In this document: positions 9,443 to 18,959 of the stretch, one piece after another
Layout: each line of letters starts with the position of its first letter
Numbering within the stretch: the first letter of the stretch is position 1
Source: Pirellulales bacterium
GTDB lineage: Bacteria > Planctomycetota > Planctomycetia > Pirellulales > JADZDJ01
Length of the DNA stretch: 64,000 bases
Direction of reading: 5' to 3'
Assembly: GCA_035499655.1 (NCBI GenBank)
Contig: DATJYL010000095.1
Coordinates: 1 to 64,000, forward strand
Notes under the pieces: model-generated
What the model saw: the letters and a program-made list of their open reading frames with translations, nothing else
Databases searched by the model: none
Told to the model about the DNA's origin: nothing
Position numbers and translations under genes: made by a program

Positions 9443-9946
9443 GGTCGATTCCTGAACCGAATTGTGCGCGCACGCCTACCGCAATCGCACCGTGAGGGCG
9501 GTGATGGTTGATCTGCCGGGAGCGAAGCGTGAGGCTCACAGCGGCGCGTGACGCCGAACCATTTTCGCTACCGGCTTGCCAAAAATCGCTGGTGCAAATT
9601 CCGGCCGTCATGTGCCGGGCCAAGTGATTCAGGCAAGCAAGTCAGTGGGGAAAAATGATCGACGAATCGCGGTTTTTTCGCCGTGTGAAGCGTGTTGTTG
9701 TGTCACCCAAAGTGGCCGATTGTACTTTCGCTAGCGATGCTGTCAAACCACCCGCTAACAATTGTGAACAATTTTTTTTGGAGCGTGCGGGGGAAGGGTG
9801 AATTCGCCGAGAAATTTGCCGCGCGGATTGTAAGCGGCGGTTAAAAAAAATTTTCGCGCGGCAGCGCGCGGCGTGGAAAAACTGTTTGAACGATTTTGCC
9901 AACGGAAAAAATGTTCGCATGATTTCGCGGCGGTGAGTTCGCGCGT
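9443..9946. other. Long intergenic region upstream of dnaA; possible but unproven origin
   Basis: About 500 bases between dnaA and the next leftward gene. It contains one near-consensus DnaA box on the reverse strand (TGTGAACAA at 9763-9771, one mismatch to TGTGNATAA) directly followed by a run of eight T, and an A/T block TTAAAAAAAATTTT near 9841. I do not see the cluster of several boxes expected of oriC, so this may be only the dnaA promoter with an autoregulatory box. No coding frame here looks real. Confidence 0.3.
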
Positions 9947-10933
9947 TCAGTTTTTCGCGGGAATTTCCCGCAAAAATACGCTGCGGCGGTCCCAGGTTTC
10001 GAAGTCGGCGGCGGCATACAGCGAAATTGCTGGAGAATTTGCGGCATCGACAGCCAACACCATGCGCTGCGTGGAGCTTTCGCCGGGGGTTCCTTCGCCG
10101 AAATTCGAATTTGCGGCCACCCACTGGGCATAACGCACGATTTCCAGTCCCCAGCCGTGACCTCGGGCTTCGGGAACAAGGCCCATGTACACCAATTCGC
10201 AGTGGCGATGTTGCGGATGATTGGCCAGTAACACGCAGCCGACATCGCGAAGTTGATGACGAACAAAAAACCACTGCGCCGGATTGAAAGTTCCCACGGA
10301 TCTGTAAGTTGCTAACACGTCGTCCACAGATCGCAGGCCGTGGATGGTGGGGCAATCTTGCGTGTTTACGTAGGTCCGCTGAACGATGGCAGCCAAGCGG
10401 GCCATTTGGGCGCCGGAGACGGTGGTTTCGGCAGTTTCACTAAGTGGTTCTAAGATCAATTCAGTGTGGGGCGGAACGTGTGGAAATTTTTCGCTCAAAC
10501 TCACCAAATACAACAAATCGGCCGTGTATTTGAAACCAGATTGACGCAGCCAGTCGGCTTGCGGCCCGGTATCGGTATCAGTTAGGGCCTGGATTAGCCG
10601 GATGTCGGCTTCAGCGGCTTTCGCTGTGGCAAAATCGATTAACGGGGTGGCTGTGGCAGCCGGCTCTCCTGGGGCTATTCCGGGCGGCCAGAGCGAAGCC
10701 ACACGTCCGGGCATCAAATGCATCCAAATGGCGGCCACCAGCGCAGGGCCGCGCCGAGCGACGAAAAGCGGTTGCGCTTCGCCGGTGGTGCGCTGGAGTT
10801 CTTCGATTGCCGCGGCGATTTGCAACGGGCGGGCTATTTCGTCCAATCGGTTGAACAGCAGTTGCAAGGCCACTGGCCATTCGGATGAAACGGCAAGACT
10901 GATGTTTAAGGGAGTGGCAGGTGGGTCGGACAT
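9947..10933 (-). CDS. GNAT-family N-acetyltransferase
   Basis: A 328-residue protein. The C-terminal half (about 170-325) has the GNAT acetyl-CoA fold: strand motif GCVLLANHP, the acetyl-CoA-binding motif YMGLVPEARGHGWG near residues 255-268, and the terminal NSPAISLYAAADFE. The N-terminal half (PLQIAAAIEELQRTTGEA) may be a degenerate second GNAT unit. The substrate cannot be told. I chose the ATG at 10933 (MSDPPATPLN); the open frame runs on to 11137, but that would overlap the divergent PDZ gene and adds low-quality sequence. Divergent from the PDZ protein that starts at 11136. Confidence 0.85.
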   Translation of the reverse strand: MSDPPATPLNISLAVSSEWPVALQLLFNRLDEIARPLQIAAAIEELQRTTGEAQPLFVARRGPALVAAIWMHLMPGRVASLWPPGIAPGEPAATATPLIDFATAKAAEADIRLIQALTDTDTGPQADWLRQSGFKYTADLLYLVSLSEKFPHVPPHTELILEPLSETAETTVSGAQMARLAAIVQRTYVNTQDCPTIHGLRSVDDVLATYRSVGTFNPAQWFFVRHQLRDVGCVLLANHPQHRHCELVYMGLVPEARGHGWGLEIVRYAQWVAANSNFGEGTPGESSTQRMVLAVDAANSPAISLYAAADFETWDRRSVFLREIPAKN

Positions 10934-11135
10934 GGCGGTTTGGTTGGGAATATGAAGGCAGAAAAACCGCAGAACGGGGAATACAATTCCAGGGTGGTTG
11001 TTGCGGCTCGGCTTTGAGGGGGAGAATGTATAATGACGGGGGATATTCGGCTTCGCAATGGAAATAGGGTTGGGTTGTAGTACGAGGTCGAAGATTGCGA
11101 CAGCGGGGGCTTCATTCAAGTTAAGGAGCGATACC

Positions 11136-12422
11136 ATGTTTTGTATTCGCTTTTTGAACCGTGTGTGCCTGTTTGTTGCCGCCGTGCTATTGATGGCGAT
11201 GGATACTCGGGCGCAGCCAATGCGGCCGCCGGAATTGCCAACGCCCAGTGCTCCACAGGCCGGCGCAGAGCCTGGCTATTTGGGCATGGTGGCGGATGAT
11301 CGGCAGGAACACGGCGGCGGAATTCGTGTGAAAGATGTGGATCCAGACAGCCCGGCTGCCAAAGGAGGCTTGCAGGCCGACGATTTAATTACCGCCATTA
11401 ACGGACAGGCCACGCATTCGCTGGACGATTTGAAAAGTATTCTCGGCACAATGCCGGCCGGCGCGCAAGTGAAGATCCAAGTGCAGCGACAGGGCGCGGC
11501 GCAGGAAGTGGAGGTCACGCTGGGACGTCGTCCGCCGCCGGATCAAAGGCGGTTCCAATTTGGTCGCATTCCCGATGAGCCGGCAGAACCCGGGAGCCAA
11601 TCCGCCAATGACCAAATGCCGGGGGGAGGAAATCCATCGGCGGGCAATGCGTATGCGCCGAGTTCGGCTTCGCCTTCGATGCCTGGCGGGATGGCCGCGC
11701 CGCGGATGGGGGCCGGTTTGTTCGCAGCGCCGGGGCGACCGCTATTGGGCGTTCGCACGCTGCCGGTGACGCCGCAGGACCAAATGCGTTTGGGTTTGTC
11801 GTCCACCGCCGGGGCGCACGTGATGGCTCGCACGCTGGGATCGCCGGCTGAAAAAGCGAATATTCCATTGGACAGCGTGATCACGGCGGTGAACGGCATG
11901 GCCGTGGGGACGCCAAACGATTTGTCCGCGCTGCTGGCGCGGGCAGGGGCGGGAAGCGAGGTGGAACTGACGTATATGTACAACGGCAAACCAATGAGTG
12001 CGAAAATCACGCTGGCATCGGCGGGCGCGGGATTTGGAATGAATTATGCGCAGACGATGCCGGCGCCAGTGCCGACACTGCCGCAAGCGCAAACGCAATT
12101 GCCGCTGCCGCCACCGCCCGTGCCGGGCCAACAAATGCTTGAGAATAAAGCGCAACGAGGGTATGGGAGCCTGCCCGGCGCGGTCGATATTGCGCACCCC
12201 GAGGATGTTTCTCCACGGCCTATCGATGCACAGCCGCGTCCATTAGATGCACCGCCCCGGCCATTGGATGCGCCACCGCATTCCTCCGACGCGCAAGCGG
12301 GGCAGACGGATGCCCAGCGGATTGAAGCGCTAGAGCGCCGGGTGCAAGAGCTGGAGCAGAAAGTGCAAGAGTTGCAAGGGCAACTGCAGCAACAACAAAA
12401 TGGCCCGCCGAAAGGGACGTAA
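11136..12422 (+). CDS. Secreted protein with two PDZ domains and C-terminal coiled coil
   Basis: A 428-residue protein with a signal peptide (hydrophobic about 8-22, ending DTRAQP). PDZ 1 lies about 45-120 (YLGMVADD, AAKGGLQADDLITAINGQ) and PDZ 2 about 195-270 (LLGVRTLP, AEKANIPLDSVITAVNG). A Pro-rich stretch with short repeats (RPLDAPP units, about 370-395) leads to a short coiled coil (RIEALERRVQELEQKVQELQ). No protease domain is present, so it is a binding or scaffolding protein of the periplasm rather than an HtrA enzyme. The ATG at 11136 has AAGGAG 8 bases upstream, which decides it over the upstream in-frame ATG at 11058. Confidence 0.88.
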   Translation: MFCIRFLNRVCLFVAAVLLMAMDTRAQPMRPPELPTPSAPQAGAEPGYLGMVADDRQEHGGGIRVKDVDPDSPAAKGGLQADDLITAINGQATHSLDDLKSILGTMPAGAQVKIQVQRQGAAQEVEVTLGRRPPPDQRRFQFGRIPDEPAEPGSQSANDQMPGGGNPSAGNAYAPSSASPSMPGGMAAPRMGAGLFAAPGRPLLGVRTLPVTPQDQMRLGLSSTAGAHVMARTLGSPAEKANIPLDSVITAVNGMAVGTPNDLSALLARAGAGSEVELTYMYNGKPMSAKITLASAGAGFGMNYAQTMPAPVPTLPQAQTQLPLPPPPVPGQQMLENKAQRGYGSLPGAVDIAHPEDVSPRPIDAQPRPLDAPPRPLDAPPHSSDAQAGQTDAQRIEALERRVQELEQKVQELQGQLQQQQNGPPKGT

Positions 12423-12494
12423 GGATGGCCAACACGATACTTTGAAATCGCTGCGGGGAAAACTTTGGGCCGCAGCTGGGATCGCCTGGCTGGG

Positions 12495-13826
12495 TCAGGC
12501 TGCTTTGTTGTAGGGGAAGTAGTTATCCCAGGCGTAATCCAGCTTTTCCAGAGCCTCGGTCAGCGGTAAGGCAACAAAGCGGCCGGGGACGACTTCGCGC
12601 ACTAAATTGAGGCGGAGCAGCTTGGCCAGGGCGTCGTCGACTTCGAAATCGATTGGGCGGCCCAGGCAATCGCTGAGGAATTGCTCGATGCGCTGATCGA
12701 GTTCTTCGGCGGTGAAGCCGCGGGCGGGAAAGTTTATTGATGCGGCGCGGTTTTTCCAGCCTAACTCGTCGGCGGTGGAACCGCGGACATCGAGATTTCG
12801 CCAGAGGAAATAATAGGCCAGCACGGCTTCGCGATTTTCCTGTTCTTCGGCTTCGTCCAACAGCCGGGACAACACGCCGGCATTATTGTCGAGGTTTTGG
12901 TAGTACAGACTTTCGGTCAGATTGAGTTGATATTTTTGCTTGGTTTGCAGGTAGCCGTGGAACGATTTCATGCCGTAGCCGCAGGTGACGCCCAACACTG
13001 CCAGAATGCCATACACTCCCGCCGCGGCGGCCAGTAAGGCCCCCTTGAGGGCTTTGTAAATTGAAACGGCCACGCCCGAGGCGGTTGGCGTGATGATTTT
13101 GATGCGGTCCTTGAGCGACATTTTCACCCGCGTGCCGGGCAGGAGCATTTCCAGATCGGGCTTGGGAATATCTTTGAATAGCTTGATGAACACGTCGTGG
13201 GTGTCGAAGTTACGGGTGCGGTGCTTTCCGGGGCGCAGATGAAAGATGAGGACGAGCCGCTGGAATGTGGGAACTTGCGCTTCTTCCCAGCGGTAAAGCC
13301 GTTTCCAATTGCGGTATTGCTGCGGCTGCAAAATTTCGCCGCGGCTGAACAATTCCAAGCGATCGAAGAAATCGAAATCGACTTCCAGGCTGAGCCCGTG
13401 ATGGCTGACGGAGTTCAAGGCCTGATCTAAATCGTGATGGGTTAGCTTCCGAAAGTTGGCCCGTTCCAGGAGCCACTGGAACCGTTCGAAGAGCAAATCC
13501 ATTTGGGTTTGGCGCTGCGCGTCGCTTAGTTCGGTCAAGTGAACGGTGTCGGCGTCGGGATCGAACGGAGCGTAGGCACTTTTCAGATTTTCGAAATGGG
13601 TCAGATATTCGAAATGCAGCGTGGCATCGAGCAGGGTGCAGAATTGCCGAAAGCCGGATTGCTCGGCGGGCAACAGCCCGGGCTCGGAACAGAGGCGGTC
13701 AATGACTTCCGCCTTACGCCAGGGGATAAAGTGTTCGCGGTCCGCCGGATCGGCAACCGCTTTGGCCGGGGCCATTTTATCGGTGAAGTAGTCCATACCA
13801 GTTGTTTCGACAGAAGGGGCGGGCAT
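12495..13826 (-). CDS. DUF3754/TMEM143-like membrane-associated protein
   Basis: A protein of about 443 residues resembling the DUF3754 (TMEM143) family: REHFIPWRKAEVIDRL near the N-terminus, an all-helical middle (FRKLTHHDLDQALN, FDFFDRLELFSRGEI) and a hydrophobic hairpin (about 255-300, ALLAAAAGVYGILAVLGVTCGYG) that should sit in the membrane. The C-terminal part looks soluble and winged-helix-like (EELDQRIEQFLSDCLGRPIDFEVDDALAKL). Biochemical role unknown. The start is uncertain: the frame opens at 13910 and includes a CxxC-containing leader (MNCPRCG from 13883); none of the starts has a good ribosome site, and I prefer 13826 because homologous sequence seems to start near there. Confidence 0.8.
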   Translation of the reverse strand: MPAPSVETTGMDYFTDKMAPAKAVADPADREHFIPWRKAEVIDRLCSEPGLLPAEQSGFRQFCTLLDATLHFEYLTHFENLKSAYAPFDPDADTVHLTELSDAQRQTQMDLLFERFQWLLERANFRKLTHHDLDQALNSVSHHGLSLEVDFDFFDRLELFSRGEILQPQQYRNWKRLYRWEEAQVPTFQRLVLIFHLRPGKHRTRNFDTHDVFIKLFKDIPKPDLEMLLPGTRVKMSLKDRIKIITPTASGVAVSIYKALKGALLAAAAGVYGILAVLGVTCGYGMKSFHGYLQTKQKYQLNLTESLYYQNLDNNAGVLSRLLDEAEEQENREAVLAYYFLWRNLDVRGSTADELGWKNRAASINFPARGFTAEELDQRIEQFLSDCLGRPIDFEVDDALAKLLRLNLVREVVPGRFVALPLTEALEKLDYAWDNYFPYNKAA

Positions 13827-13932
13827 TCTCAAGAAGCACCGGCCGGAGCTTAGAGTGCTAGCACCGCAACGGGGGCAATTCATGCCCGCCGGCATCGTAA
13901 CCGACGACAAGTCGTCGGCTTGGAGATGCCGC

Positions 13933-14598
13933 TTACTTCACGGCCGGGTCGGTGATGCTGATTTGCACGAGGTAGCGTTCCAGGGGAGAAGAAGTGCGGA
14001 CGATGGCCGCAGGGCGCACGGTTAGGGTGCTGGTGGGAGCGCCGTTCCAGCGGATTTGGTACTGCACCATGCCGGGATCGGTGCTGGTGAAGGGTTTGAA
14101 GCCGTAGCGATCGACCAGCAGGGCCGTTAGCCGCTGCGGATCGCCGGTGGTGCCGGAGAACGTAATTTTGGCGCACTTTTGAGAGGCGTTGAAGTAATAG
14201 GTGAGCGAGCCGGCCACGTCGTCCATGCGCAAGCCGCTGATGAGCGCCACGCGCAGGCCTTGCAGGTTGTCGCCGGGCAGGCCGGACGAAACTCGCGGCC
14301 AGCGCGACATGACCCATTGCGGCGTGACATCCCAGCGGAAGGCGTCGGGCAAATCGACCAGGGGCAGCTCATCGATTTGCGGATTAATTCCGGGCACCAG
14401 CGGAACGCCGGCAGGCGTGGCGCCGGGTAGTTGCGACGGGAAATCGTTGGCGGAAATGGGCTGCAACGTGCCGGTCGACGAATTTGCGCTCGTGTCGCCA
14501 AACACGCTGGCTTTGAGCTTTGACCAATTACTGGCCGCGTAAGGCACGCCGACGGCGGCGCCCAAAACGACCAATGTTAGAAAACCGCGACGGAACAT
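13933..14598 (-). CDS. Membrane-anchored hypothetical protein
   Basis: A 221-residue protein with one N-terminal membrane segment (MFRRGFLTLVVLGAAVGVPY), then a Ser/Thr/Pro linker and a soluble domain of about 150 residues (DAFRWDVTPQWVMSRWPRV, LRVALISGLRMDDVAGSLTY, GDPQRLTALLVDRYGFKPF). No enzyme motif seen. The ATG at 14598 is chosen because the hydrophobic anchor starts there; the open frame extends to 14718 with no anchor-like sequence. It ends 106 bases before the DUF3754-like gene on the same strand and could share a transcript with it. Confidence 0.75.
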   Translation of the reverse strand: MFRRGFLTLVVLGAAVGVPYAASNWSKLKASVFGDTSANSSTGTLQPISANDFPSQLPGATPAGVPLVPGINPQIDELPLVDLPDAFRWDVTPQWVMSRWPRVSSGLPGDNLQGLRVALISGLRMDDVAGSLTYYFNASQKCAKITFSGTTGDPQRLTALLVDRYGFKPFTSTDPGMVQYQIRWNGAPTSTLTVRPAAIVRTSSPLERYLVQISITDPAVK

Positions 14599-14783
14599 GG
14601 GCGCCTCGATACAGGAGATCAGGCTGCAGCCTGACTGAGTTGACCCGTATCGTGGCATCGACCGGCGGGACGGCTGGACGTAAATGGAGCACCGCAGCCA
14701 TGTCGCCGCTGGCGCCACATGTCAAGTTTGCGCCGTGATCGCGATTGTTACGGCCGGCTGAATTCAGCAGTTTTTTAACGCGA

Positions 14784-15653
14784 TCAGCCGGGGTTTTTTT
14801 CGCCGCCGGCCCCAGCGCCGCTGCCGAGCGAGCCGTTGATAACACTGGTATTGCCTGTGTGGGCGTCCATAACCAGCAGCTTGAAGCCGCCGTGTGCGGA
14901 ATCGAGAATTGAGTCGAGGGCTTCTTCATCGGGGGTGGCTTTGCCGTCGAAATTCAAAATGACATCGCCGGGAGCCAAGCCGGCTTTTTCGGCGGCGCTT
15001 TCGGGCGTGACATTGACGACCACCAATCCGCGGGTGTTGTTGTACTCGCCGGAGTAGGTGCTGATACCCAATTCCGGCCAGACATCGACCGGGTATTTTT
15101 GCGAGGAATCGGCAACCTGATTGGAATTGTTTCCGCTGGCGATGTTGTTATCGATCCCGTTGGCGTTATCGGAAGCGGGCGTGGAGTTATCGTTTGTTGC
15201 GACGGGTGTGCCGTTGTCGATGTAGGTGTTCCCGCCCCAGCCGCCCAGGTAATTTGCGCCGACGTAACCGACGCCGACGCCACCCCAAAAACCCGGGTTC
15301 CAACCCCAGCCGGCATACTGCCAATCGTGGTGGTGATGGTTCCAAGGATGATCGTCGTGATGATTCAAATCGTGATTGGCTAGGTGTTGCGGGGTGGGCT
15401 GGAACGGATGGTGCTCGGCATTGTGATTTTCGTTGGGGTGGTGTTCGGCTTCGCGGCGCTGGGCGTCTTCGGGGTTGGCGTCGCGATGTTCTTCGTGGTG
15501 TTCGGCTTCGTGATGCTCGGCCTCGTGATGTTCGCCTTCATGGCCGCCGTGTCCGCCTCGGGCATAGCTGGTTCGTGGATTCGCGAAGTAAGTCGTCGCT
15601 GCGACGATAGTGGCCCAGGCGATGGTCGATTTGAAGTAATGAGCGATGTTCAT
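14784..15653 (-). CDS. Secreted His-rich protein with C-terminal PDZ domain
   Basis: A 289-residue protein with a signal peptide (about 1-32, ending TSYARGG). Residues about 33-110 are extremely rich in His and Glu (units such as HHEAEHHEAEHHEEH and HHDDHPWNHHHHDW), then a Trp/Gly/Asn-rich stretch, and a PDZ domain at about 195-275 (LGISTYSGEYNNTRGLVV, AAEKAGLAPGDVILNFDG). The His clusters suggest metal (zinc, nickel or copper) binding at the cell surface; that is inference. The ATG at 15653 is chosen because the signal peptide begins there, although the frame opens at 15812. Confidence 0.85.
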   Translation of the reverse strand: MNIAHYFKSTIAWATIVAATTYFANPRTSYARGGHGGHEGEHHEAEHHEAEHHEEHRDANPEDAQRREAEHHPNENHNAEHHPFQPTPQHLANHDLNHHDDHPWNHHHHDWQYAGWGWNPGFWGGVGVGYVGANYLGGWGGNTYIDNGTPVATNDNSTPASDNANGIDNNIASGNNSNQVADSSQKYPVDVWPELGISTYSGEYNNTRGLVVVNVTPESAAEKAGLAPGDVILNFDGKATPDEEALDSILDSAHGGFKLLVMDAHTGNTSVINGSLGSGAGAGGEKNPG

Positions 15654-15888
15654 GAGGCGGCTTTCTGAAAATGCATTAGGTATGAATGGGTTGGTATCTA
15701 GCCCAAACATAGCTTGCGGCGCGTGCCTATCGGCCATGTTGCGGGAACGCAACAGGGCGAAGCCGATCGTGCAGATTGTGTGGGCTGAGAGGGAACCGCG
15801 CCGGGACGACAAAGTAGGATCGATGGGTTTCTGGCGCTGCGCCTACGGTCAGCAGAAGACACGCCCACTAAGCAAGTAGAGATTATGC

Positions 15889-17628
15889 TCAGGCCGAGCT
15901 GTATTGGCTCATGTCGATTTTGGAGCCGTCGGGGGTTTCGTCGCGGTCGAGATCGAACCATTCGTGCTGGTACTCGATGCGTGATTTTTCGGCAGGGCTG
16001 CGGAGGGCGACGTTGGTGGTGAGCGCGATTGCGGCATCGCCCAGCGCCACCTTGGGACCGCACTTGGGCTGGTTCATGGGATCGGGATGGCGGATGCACC
16101 AGGCCCAGTGCTCGATTTCCTCGGTGTAACCGCGGCTGGGGGGGCCTTCGCCCAGGGCCAATTTGCCGACGGCCGCTGCGGCGCCGCCGCTGGCGGTGGT
16201 GTCGAGCGCGGGAGCGCCGTCTTTGGCTTTTACGACGCCGACACTGGTTTTGGTGTCGCTGTTTTTGTAGAGCATGACTTCCTGTTCGCGGTCCAAAATG
16301 AGGGTGCCTTTGGTGCCCAGCACGACTTCGCCATAATCGCCGAAGCCGTTACCGTTGATCGAGGAGTAGGTGACCACGATTTTGCGGTTGGGATCTTTGA
16401 CTTCGGTTTTGCTGCCTTCCTGGTAATAGCCGGGCGCGGGGAATTCGTACATGCAGTAGACGTGGTCTTCGCATTCCCGGTCCATGGGGAAGAGCGAACG
16501 GCCGCCGACGGCTTGCACCGTGAGGGGGAGCGCTTTGCCCCCTTCCGGTCCCATGGCACTGATAAAGATGCCGGAGGCATCGAGTTGATGGCTGCCCAAT
16601 TCGGCCATGAGTCCGCCGCCGGTGCGCTCCCACAATCGCCAGCGGATGAGTTCTTCCAAGGCGCTGCGGTTATAACCGTTGGGGAGCGTTTTGGCCTGGT
16701 AGCCGTGGCTAAGGGCTTGGGCGTCGGAGATATCAGCAATTTGGGCCGCGGTTTGGTCGAGGCGCTTGCCCAACTGCTCCAAATCTTTTCCGGAAAGCGT
16801 TGTGCCGTCTTTGGACTTGCCGGTCTTCAGTTGGTTTTGCAAATCTTTCAGATCGCTGGCCAAGTGCGGATCGCCCGGCAGCGGCGGTTGCCAACTATCG
16901 TGACCGGGCAAGTTGCCGCGGTGCCATTGGGCGCGGATGGAGTGGACTTCGCCAATGAGTCCGCGGCGGATGGTATCGACGGCGTTGTCGTACAAGATGC
17001 TGTAGTGCCGTTGATGTCCGGTGGCCAAAATTTTATTGGTTTGCTGCGAGACGCGGCCCATTTCCTTGCAGTTGGCGATGCTGTGCCCCATCAGTTTTTC
17101 GGTGAGCACGTGCAGGCCGGAGTTCATGGCCAAGATGGCCGCCGGCGCGTGCAAGTGCAGCGGCAAGGCGATGATGACGGCCTCGATGCCGAGTTTATCT
17201 TTATCGGCGATGAGGTCTTTGTAATCGCCGTATACTTTGACGTTTTGCTTGGCCACGTCTTCGGAGCTCCAGCCGTATTTGGAGATGAGGCCGGTGCGAA
17301 CCTTTTGCGCGTTGGGGCTGGAGCAATCGCCGTGAAAAGCGCGATGCACGTTGTAGGGTCGAATATCGGCGATGGCGGCAACTTCGATGTAATCAGGCGT
17401 GAGCGAACCCAGCAGGACGCCCCCTTCGTCGCCAGTGCCCAAAAATCCGATGCGCAGCGGCTTGTCGACCTTGGTGTATTTGAAGTACATGGCGCCCAAG
17501 CCCGCGCCGGAAACCACGCCGGCGGCGACGGTGCCCAGCAGAAATTCGCGGCGGGTCAGCTCGCTGCCGATAGCGGCTTGGAAGTTTTCTTTGCCCAGGG
17601 CACGTTCTTCAGGAGTCAGGCTGTTCAT
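15889..17628 (-). CDS. Tat-exported Gfo/Idh/MocA-family oxidoreductase
   Basis: A 579-residue NAD(P)-dependent sugar or inositol-type dehydrogenase of the Gfo/Idh/MocA superfamily. A twin-arginine signal (TRREFLLGTVAAG, about 27-50) marks export in folded form. The Rossmann fold follows (LRIGFLGTGDEGGVLL) and the family signature LTEKLMG stands for the usual EKP loop. A 50-residue insertion about 240-290 (LKDLQNQLKTGKSKDGTT) is unlike short family members. Such large exported versions are very abundant in planctomycetes and are linked to polysaccharide breakdown. The ATG at 17628 has GGAGG directly upstream, so the open frame to 17817 is not used. Forms a pair with the DoxX gene 46 bases upstream. 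Confidence 0.92.
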   Translation of the reverse strand: MNSLTPEERALGKENFQAAIGSELTRREFLLGTVAAGVVSGAGLGAMYFKYTKVDKPLRIGFLGTGDEGGVLLGSLTPDYIEVAAIADIRPYNVHRAFHGDCSSPNAQKVRTGLISKYGWSSEDVAKQNVKVYGDYKDLIADKDKLGIEAVIIALPLHLHAPAAILAMNSGLHVLTEKLMGHSIANCKEMGRVSQQTNKILATGHQRHYSILYDNAVDTIRRGLIGEVHSIRAQWHRGNLPGHDSWQPPLPGDPHLASDLKDLQNQLKTGKSKDGTTLSGKDLEQLGKRLDQTAAQIADISDAQALSHGYQAKTLPNGYNRSALEELIRWRLWERTGGGLMAELGSHQLDASGIFISAMGPEGGKALPLTVQAVGGRSLFPMDRECEDHVYCMYEFPAPGYYQEGSKTEVKDPNRKIVVTYSSINGNGFGDYGEVVLGTKGTLILDREQEVMLYKNSDTKTSVGVVKAKDGAPALDTTASGGAAAAVGKLALGEGPPSRGYTEEIEHWAWCIRHPDPMNQPKCGPKVALGDAAIALTTNVALRSPAEKSRIEYQHEWFDLDRDETPDGSKIDMSQYSSA

Positions 17629-17674
17629 GGGAGGAAGGGGAGTGTGGTGGTCTGGTGGTCTGGTGTCAGAGCGG

Positions 17675-18706
17675 TTATTTAGAGCGGAATGGTCGCAGGA
17701 GGAGATGATGGATAAAAAAGTCCAAGCCGGCCCAGCGGCCGACGGGTGAGGAAGCCAACGCCAACAGGGCCACGAATTCGACCGATTGATAATTGAACAC
17801 GGTGGTGATGGCTCCATTCACCCACGGCGGCTGCGTGGCGATGACCGACAACAAAAACAGCGCCAGGGCCAGCGCCGACAACCGCGTGAATAGGCCGATC
17901 ATCAATAGGCCGCCGCCGATGATGAGCAGCCAGGTGACCGCGGAGTCGATTTGCTTCAGTTCGGTTTTTGCCTGCGGGGCGGGGCCGAGTTTTAGTTGAT
18001 CGTCTGACCGCAGCGACAGCAGATCGCGCTGAAAGGCGGCTTCCAACGCTTGGGCATCGCTGAGCCAATCGGCCGGGCTGCTGTTGACGGCATCGGATAC
18101 GCCGGGCTCGCCGACGGGGTTTTGCTCGCGCTTGGCCAGCCGGGCGATTTGATTGGGAATTTCGTCGGCGCCGGGTTTGGCGGCCATGTTTTGGTTGCGA
18201 TAAAGTTCGTGGCGATAGGAGGCGATATCGGGTTGATTGCCGGCTAGTAAATCGGCAAGTTGGCCTTCGTAGTGCTTTTGCAAGGATTGGCTGCCAGCCT
18301 TCTGTTCGTCGCTGAAATGATAAAAGTTCGCAAAATCGGCGCGATACTGTTCCCAATCGTGGATGACTGCACGGTACCAATCGCCATAAATGGGTGAGGC
18401 TTCGGGAGTTGGCTTATCGGCCGCGGGTTGAGCAGCGCCGGCGGAATTTCCTTCATCGGGCAAAGTCGCCGGCTCCGGCGCCAGGGGGACGGCTAGCAGG
18501 CGGTCCCAATTGTGGAAGCCGGGGGCGCGGGATTTGAACAGTTCGGCCAGCGGCCCTTTGGCCTGCCGCAAAAAGCCTTCGCTGGACCAGTGCGGATCGT
18601 TCTTGTGCGCAAGCCCTTCCTGGAAAAAGTGCCATCCGATGACCACGCGCAGCGCCACCATCAACACGACGGTAAGGAAGCCAATGGTATAAGGTCGTGG
18701 GTTCAA
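17675..18706 (-). CDS. DoxX-family-like membrane protein
   Basis: A 343-residue membrane protein. An N-terminal helix (about 8-30, IGFLTVVLMVALRVVIGWHFF) ends in the DoxX-like GxxFxxxG pattern, a long soluble loop (about 35-230) follows, and three C-terminal helices (about 245-335, WLLIIGGGLLMIGLF, ALALALFLLSVIATQ, VEFVALLALAS) complete the domain. The role may be to deliver electrons or quinone to the exported oxidoreductase whose gene starts 46 bases downstream; this is inferred from the pairing. The start codon is TTG at 18706, supported by GGAGG 4 bases upstream; no ATG fits. Confidence 0.85.
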   Translation of the reverse strand: MNPRPYTIGFLTVVLMVALRVVIGWHFFQEGLAHKNDPHWSSEGFLRQAKGPLAELFKSRAPGFHNWDRLLAVPLAPEPATLPDEGNSAGAAQPAADKPTPEASPIYGDWYRAVIHDWEQYRADFANFYHFSDEQKAGSQSLQKHYEGQLADLLAGNQPDIASYRHELYRNQNMAAKPGADEIPNQIARLAKREQNPVGEPGVSDAVNSSPADWLSDAQALEAAFQRDLLSLRSDDQLKLGPAPQAKTELKQIDSAVTWLLIIGGGLLMIGLFTRLSALALALFLLSVIATQPPWVNGAITTVFNYQSVEFVALLALASSPVGRWAGLDFFIHHLLLRPFRSK

Positions 18707-18959
18707 AGTGCCTCCAGAACAATCCCGCGGAAATTCATCCGGGGCTGAGAAAGCTTGGGCGAGCGAATGCGGGAAGTCAGAACCATTCCCCAGAGGATAT
18801 TCTAACTGAGCGAGCCTTAATCCACCAGCACTGGGAGAGTGGCAGGCCAGCAGATACTATGGTGGCATGGTTGGTTGCATCGCACGTTGGTCAGAGGGTG
18901 AAATTCGGCGTGTTCGCCGGGTCTAAAGTCAATCGTTCTACGATCCTTGTTTATTCTCC

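Noticed and set aside
16087-17682. 531-residue open frame on the plus strand
   Set aside because: It is antisense to the Gfo/Idh/MocA gene, has no domain or ribosome site, and is a by-product of GC-rich codon use. The same holds for 5328-6596 (minus), 62157-63101 (minus) and many others.
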